Shown: positions 60,501-64,000 of the stretch, piece by piece
How positions within the stretch are numbered: position 1 is the stretch's first letter
Layout of the letters: the number at the start of each line of letters is the position of its first letter
Assembly (NCBI GenBank): GCA_029721515.1
Contig: CM056552.1
Span: 29,919,892 to 29,983,891 of the forward strand
Source: Synanceia verrucosa
Lineage: Eukaryota; Chordata; Actinopteri; Perciformes; Synanceiidae
Direction: 5' to 3'
Length of the DNA: 64,000 nucleotides
Made by a program: the position numbers and the translations under genes
Notes under the pieces: generated by a model
Database searches by the model: none
Told to the model about the DNA's origin: nothing
The model's input: the letters and a program-made list of their open reading frames with translations, nothing else

Positions 60501-63049
60501 GACACGGGGAAACAAGGGGACTTGAACTTGGGGAATGGATGAAAACACTTGTTGACTTTTTGTGTGCAGCAGCATAAAATATATAATTATGTCATTAATT
60601 AACAAAAAACAATAGAATACTGAGAACATTGTCTCGAATATTGTCCTAAAAGAATATAATGGTTGTAAGGTGCCTGAAGATGGCAAGTTTATTTTGACTC
60701 ATTTCTACTGTTCCAACACTTAGTTCCCTTAATAAAATTATAACAAATTTAAAATGATAACTTAATTAATTCTAAATATTAAGAAATATGAAGAAATATA
60801 AATGATTGGTAATAATTTGTAACAAATACCTGAATAAATTGAGAATACCAGTCAAATAAAATATTCTCACACACCAGATTCCTGTGTCAGCATCTATCAC
60901 TGTGAGCCCACCACCCACACAGAATAGATACAGAGCACATACTGGGTGAGTCTTGAATGTTTGGAGGTTCACTCTCTTTCAGCATCTTAGTTTGACCCTC
61001 TTTTGCCCTTTCATATATTTATGATTCATGTTTGATATTTTCCTTAAATGTTCAAGAGGCACCAGGCCTGTCACTGATCCTTTACCAGAAAGTAACAAAG
61101 GAGGAACAACTGAAAAACACAATACCTCCTAGAAGTTGCTCTCCTGCCCAGTTATATTCTAGCTCTCCCCTGCCCTATATGAAATCTGTGATTATTTTAT
61201 AAGATATGTGCAGGGATGTTCAAAGGCTAGGTCATATTTTAGACTTTCATTAACTTATTTAGTGTTAGAATATATATTGCTATTTCATTGCCAATGATTG
61301 ATTCTTTCTTTCTTGTGTTTATGAAAATAAATAACTTGTATGGAATGTTTGGTTGAATGTAGTGATCTGATTGGCCATGATTACAGCCTTAACACTTCGG
61401 CGTATAACACATTATAATGTACATGGACTGCAATCTGCACTGTGCAACAGGGTTCACAAAATCAGAGTCCTACCTCTCTGCAGGTTTAAGGTGCATTGCA
61501 AAATGCAGTTTAATCTTTGGACTTTTTGTGTAAAAACATTGTAATTCAACATTTGTCTAAGAATGAAACAATTTTAAACAGAAAGCGCTTAGTGTGTTGA
61601 GTGGGAGTCTGGCAGAGAACACATTTAAGCTCATCATTCCAGGAGGACAGCTTCTCTCTCAACAGGACTCATTAGTGTCAACACAGGCAGACCCAGGAGA
61701 CTCGACAGAAATATACTGGCTCACAAATTAATATGCGGAGTGCTCGCAAAAACTGCAACATGAAAACACTCACTTTGTCTACAAACTGTGACTCACACAT
61801 GCTCACAACCTACAGTTTAACGAAATAAAAGCTACTGGAGTACTGTAAACCATACAACCTGTTTTTTTCCTTTCAAAATAAAAGCCAAGTTATTGAGAGC
61901 ATAAGTTCAGAACAATCTTTGAGGTTGTGAATGGCAACTGCACAAAATCATCAGTTCCAGAGGAAATGTATGAGTACCTCCATATCATAAATGCAAAGGG
62001 TGGTGGAGAGAAAGAGGACAGACGTGGAGTTACCTGTCAGTAAAGGTAACCCTTCTTACTGCTTTTCAAAACAAAGTATGCTTTTTCTGACATTTCATCT
62101 GCTGCTTCGGGGAGGTTGTTCACTCTGTTTTGCCATAAGAAAAATGTATCCATTCCATGTTTTGATGATATATGATTTTCCAGAATTTTACTACTTTTAG
62201 GGGCCCCACCAGCCTTTCCTTTAAAGCCATGCACCCTCAAGAGCATAACATTTAACAATTAGGTGCTCACATTCACTTTATTGGGGTAGAAAAGAAGGGA
62301 AAAGTGTCTTTATGGCTACTGCAAGTCTTAATGCCAATATCCAAGTCCAGTGTAAGCTCTGAAGTGACTTGCATGTTGTCACTCAGTAGTAAATATGGAG
62401 GCCACTGAAGTCAGCATTTCATTTATAAGTTGATGAGGAGGAAGCTTTTATCGGGTAAGCATGTATCAGGAGAAGAGAAAAAAAAGATTTGTGCCTGCAG
62501 TGTGAACATAGCCTATGATGTGTGCATATGTATATACTGTGTGTCTGCATAAGTCATGTACACAGCCAGAGTGCCAAAGACTGAGAGACAGATACACAGA
62601 TACAGAGAATCAGAGACTGAAATGAGCGGTGGAAATATTAACTGTGGGTTAATGGTCCAAATCAAAGCTCACTTAGGTGATCAATGGCTTTAAATTAACT
62701 TTTTATACCTGTCTATTGAGAGTGATATAGCGGACAGTGATACCAGTCAATCCACCGCTCCATTCAACAGGTCTGAGAGGACTTTAATCTTAATCTGCAG
62801 GTTTTACAGCTCATGATCACAAACCATAACAGCACTCCAACACAGAAAATCAGGATTTTAGTGTCCTGGAAAAACACCTGCAAAAGACATACAATACATC
62901 TGAAAGCTTCTCGCCACAGTGGGTCACTGCGGTTATGGAAACTGGTTTCTCTTGGTCCTTGTCAGGACTTGAAGGTATTACTTCCAGGGCCTTCCTGAAT
63001 ATGGGGCTTCAGTCAGAGTCTTTTGTTTTAGTGTTTTTTTAGCGTGTTG

Positions 63050-63800
63050 TGTGTAATTCACCCAGCATGCCAACAATTTCTTCTCCTTGCATCCAAATGC
63101 TTGCTATATTTGCTGAGTTGTATAAAAAAGTATCATCAGCATAAAAACATAGTTTACGTGTGTTGCTGGACATGCCAACATTATCAACATAAATGGTGAA
63201 TAACAAGAGACCTCTATATGTCCTGTATATGCTGCAGAATTGACAATAATGCTGACTTTGAAAGTGATGATTGGATGATTCTAGAAAGAGAGGTGGATGA
63301 TGGAGTGGATCAGAAAAAAGGAAGACATGGGCTATACAAGAGTAAGGACATCCAGTATGTCTTCAGTCCTAACTCAGGTTTATCTCTTGTGAAAGAATAA
63401 ACTCTATTTCATTGAACTCTGATGTGAACCTCTTTCACACTGTAGCAGATATTCAATCATGTTGGTGAGGTCCAGACTTGGCCATCCAACCTCGCTGACC
63501 TGCTTCTGCCTGGTGACAGTAGTTATTAAATTACCACCACAAGCTGTTGAGTCCATACCAACATCAGATAGTCTATGCAGGACCTTTGATGGGTTGAAAA
63601 AAAGTGCTGTCCAATACATTTATGTTTACAGATGACACAATATTCAACATGAGAGCAGTCACAGAGATTGTGTTATGTTCTGTTCTGAGTCCAGATTGAT
63701 TTCGACTGTAAATGGAATATTTGTTTAAATAACATTTCAGCTTGTTATTGACTAAAGATTCAAGGATCTTTGAGACACAGAACCGTTTTGAAATTGCCAA
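63050..63800 (-). pseudogene. LINE reverse transcriptase relic (YADD)
   Basis: Minus strand, N to C. Around 63795-63640: SKILESLVNNKLKCYLNKYS and QSGLRTEHNTISVTAL, the RT finger region (QSGFRxxHST in intact LINEs). Around 63600-63410: LHRLSDVGMDSTACGG and LTNMIE, the palm helix preceding the G-V-P-Q-G-S box, which is decayed. Then 63219-63050: LLLFTIYVDNVGMSSNTRKL and the catalytic YADD (63143-63132). The fragment resembles Rex/L2-like non-LTR elements. Frameshifts and a ~185-bp insertion at 63220-63403 break it. 5' and 3' ends are absent. Confidence 0.8.
63220..63403 (+). other. Insertion with exon-like plus-strand ORF
   Basis: Separates two halves of the LINE relic. On the plus strand a possible acceptor (TATGCTGCAG, ending 63237) precedes an open frame encoding NNADFESDDWMILEREVDDG and ending LSLVKE plus a stop. 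The stop overlaps AATAAA (63396-63401). I do not recognise the peptide. It could be a gene's last exon, a retrocopy piece or chance. Confidence 0.2.
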
Positions 63801-63954
63801 TTAGCTATGTAAGAAAAAAATATCACCACCTTTGTGAAGAGGCATGAGCTGCTTTCCAGACCTTCAGCATGATGCCTGTGTGAATACTTAGGTTAAAGAT
63901 GAGTTAAGCAGTGAGTGAACAAAACAAATAAGCTCAAATAATCTTCTGTGGCAG

Positions 63955-64000
63955 GGCGGCACAGTGGTGTAGTGGTTAGCACTGTCACCTGACAGCAAGA
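63955..64000 (+). mobile_element. SINE family A, cut by window end
   Basis: GGCGGCACAGTGGTGTAGTG and GTTAGCACTGTCACC match the head of the 13217 copy. The rest is beyond the window. Confidence 0.88.

Larger units (their letters stand above)
48300..64000 (-). other. ptprg: ptprg upstream intron, partial (at least 15.7 kb)
   Basis: No preceding ptprg exon was recognised, so the intron runs off the right edge. It holds the elements listed at 51.6, 52.3, 53.3, 56.5-59.0 and 63-64 kb. 48310-51600 and 59010-63000 contain no gene I can support. 55800-56040, with TATAAATAG and a T-rich end, vaguely resembles a solo LTR. CTCTGGACCAGCAAAGACTT around 50245 looks like part of a fish DNA repeat. Confidence 0.75.

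Overview
The window is intronic, repeat-rich vertebrate DNA, almost certainly from a teleost fish. It has GT-AG introns of up to about 15 kb, long CA, TG and TA microsatellites, a Tc1/mariner element with a DD34E transposase, piggyBac-, hAT- and Harbinger-type short elements, tRNA-derived SINEs and a LINE reverse-transcriptase relic. I see no bacterial or viral gene organisation. The repeat mix suggests a ray-finned, probably percomorph, fish, but the species cannot be read from the sequence.

The one clear gene lies on the minus strand: ptprg, receptor-type protein tyrosine phosphatase gamma. Eight exons are present. In transcript order they are 48299-48233 and 33465-33308 (carbonic-anhydrase-like domain), 27308-27116 (end of that domain plus linker), 19320-19136 and 12444-12336 (fibronectin type III), 11983-11934 (short linker), 11294-10553 (large Ser/Thr- and Glu-rich stalk) and 3915-3768 (membrane-proximal segment and transmembrane helix). 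They join through canonical GT/AG sites into one open frame of 550 codons plus 2 nt. The signal peptide and first part of the carbonic-anhydrase domain lie beyond position 64000. The juxtamembrane region and both phosphatase domains lie before position 1. Whether this is ptprga or ptprgb cannot be decided here.

The rest is intron. Left to right: intron with a SINE (1-3767); an intron with a 215-bp CA tract, a gene-like plus-strand ORF pair and a 1.8-kb 30-bp minisatellite (3916-10552); two short introns; introns carrying old composite repeats, a nonautonomous piggyBac-type element and a nearly intact but nonsense-mutated Tc1 element (12445-27115); a TTAA-flanked 1.5-kb element (30687-32158); a 14.8-kb intron with nested hAT/SINE and hAT/Harbinger insertions and a U2 snRNA-SINE chimera (33466-48232); and at least 15.7 kb of upstream intron with a degraded Tc1-like element, a TTTTTGGTGGTGTA minisatellite abutting a 2-kb hairpin-ended repeat, and a LINE relic containing YADD (48300-64000).

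I found no convincing undescribed multi-gene system. The most interesting observations are the U2-SINE chimera, the two dated nestings with readable target-site duplications, the segmentally amplified minisatellite, the hairpin-ended repeat and two short plus-strand ORFs with gene-like ends.
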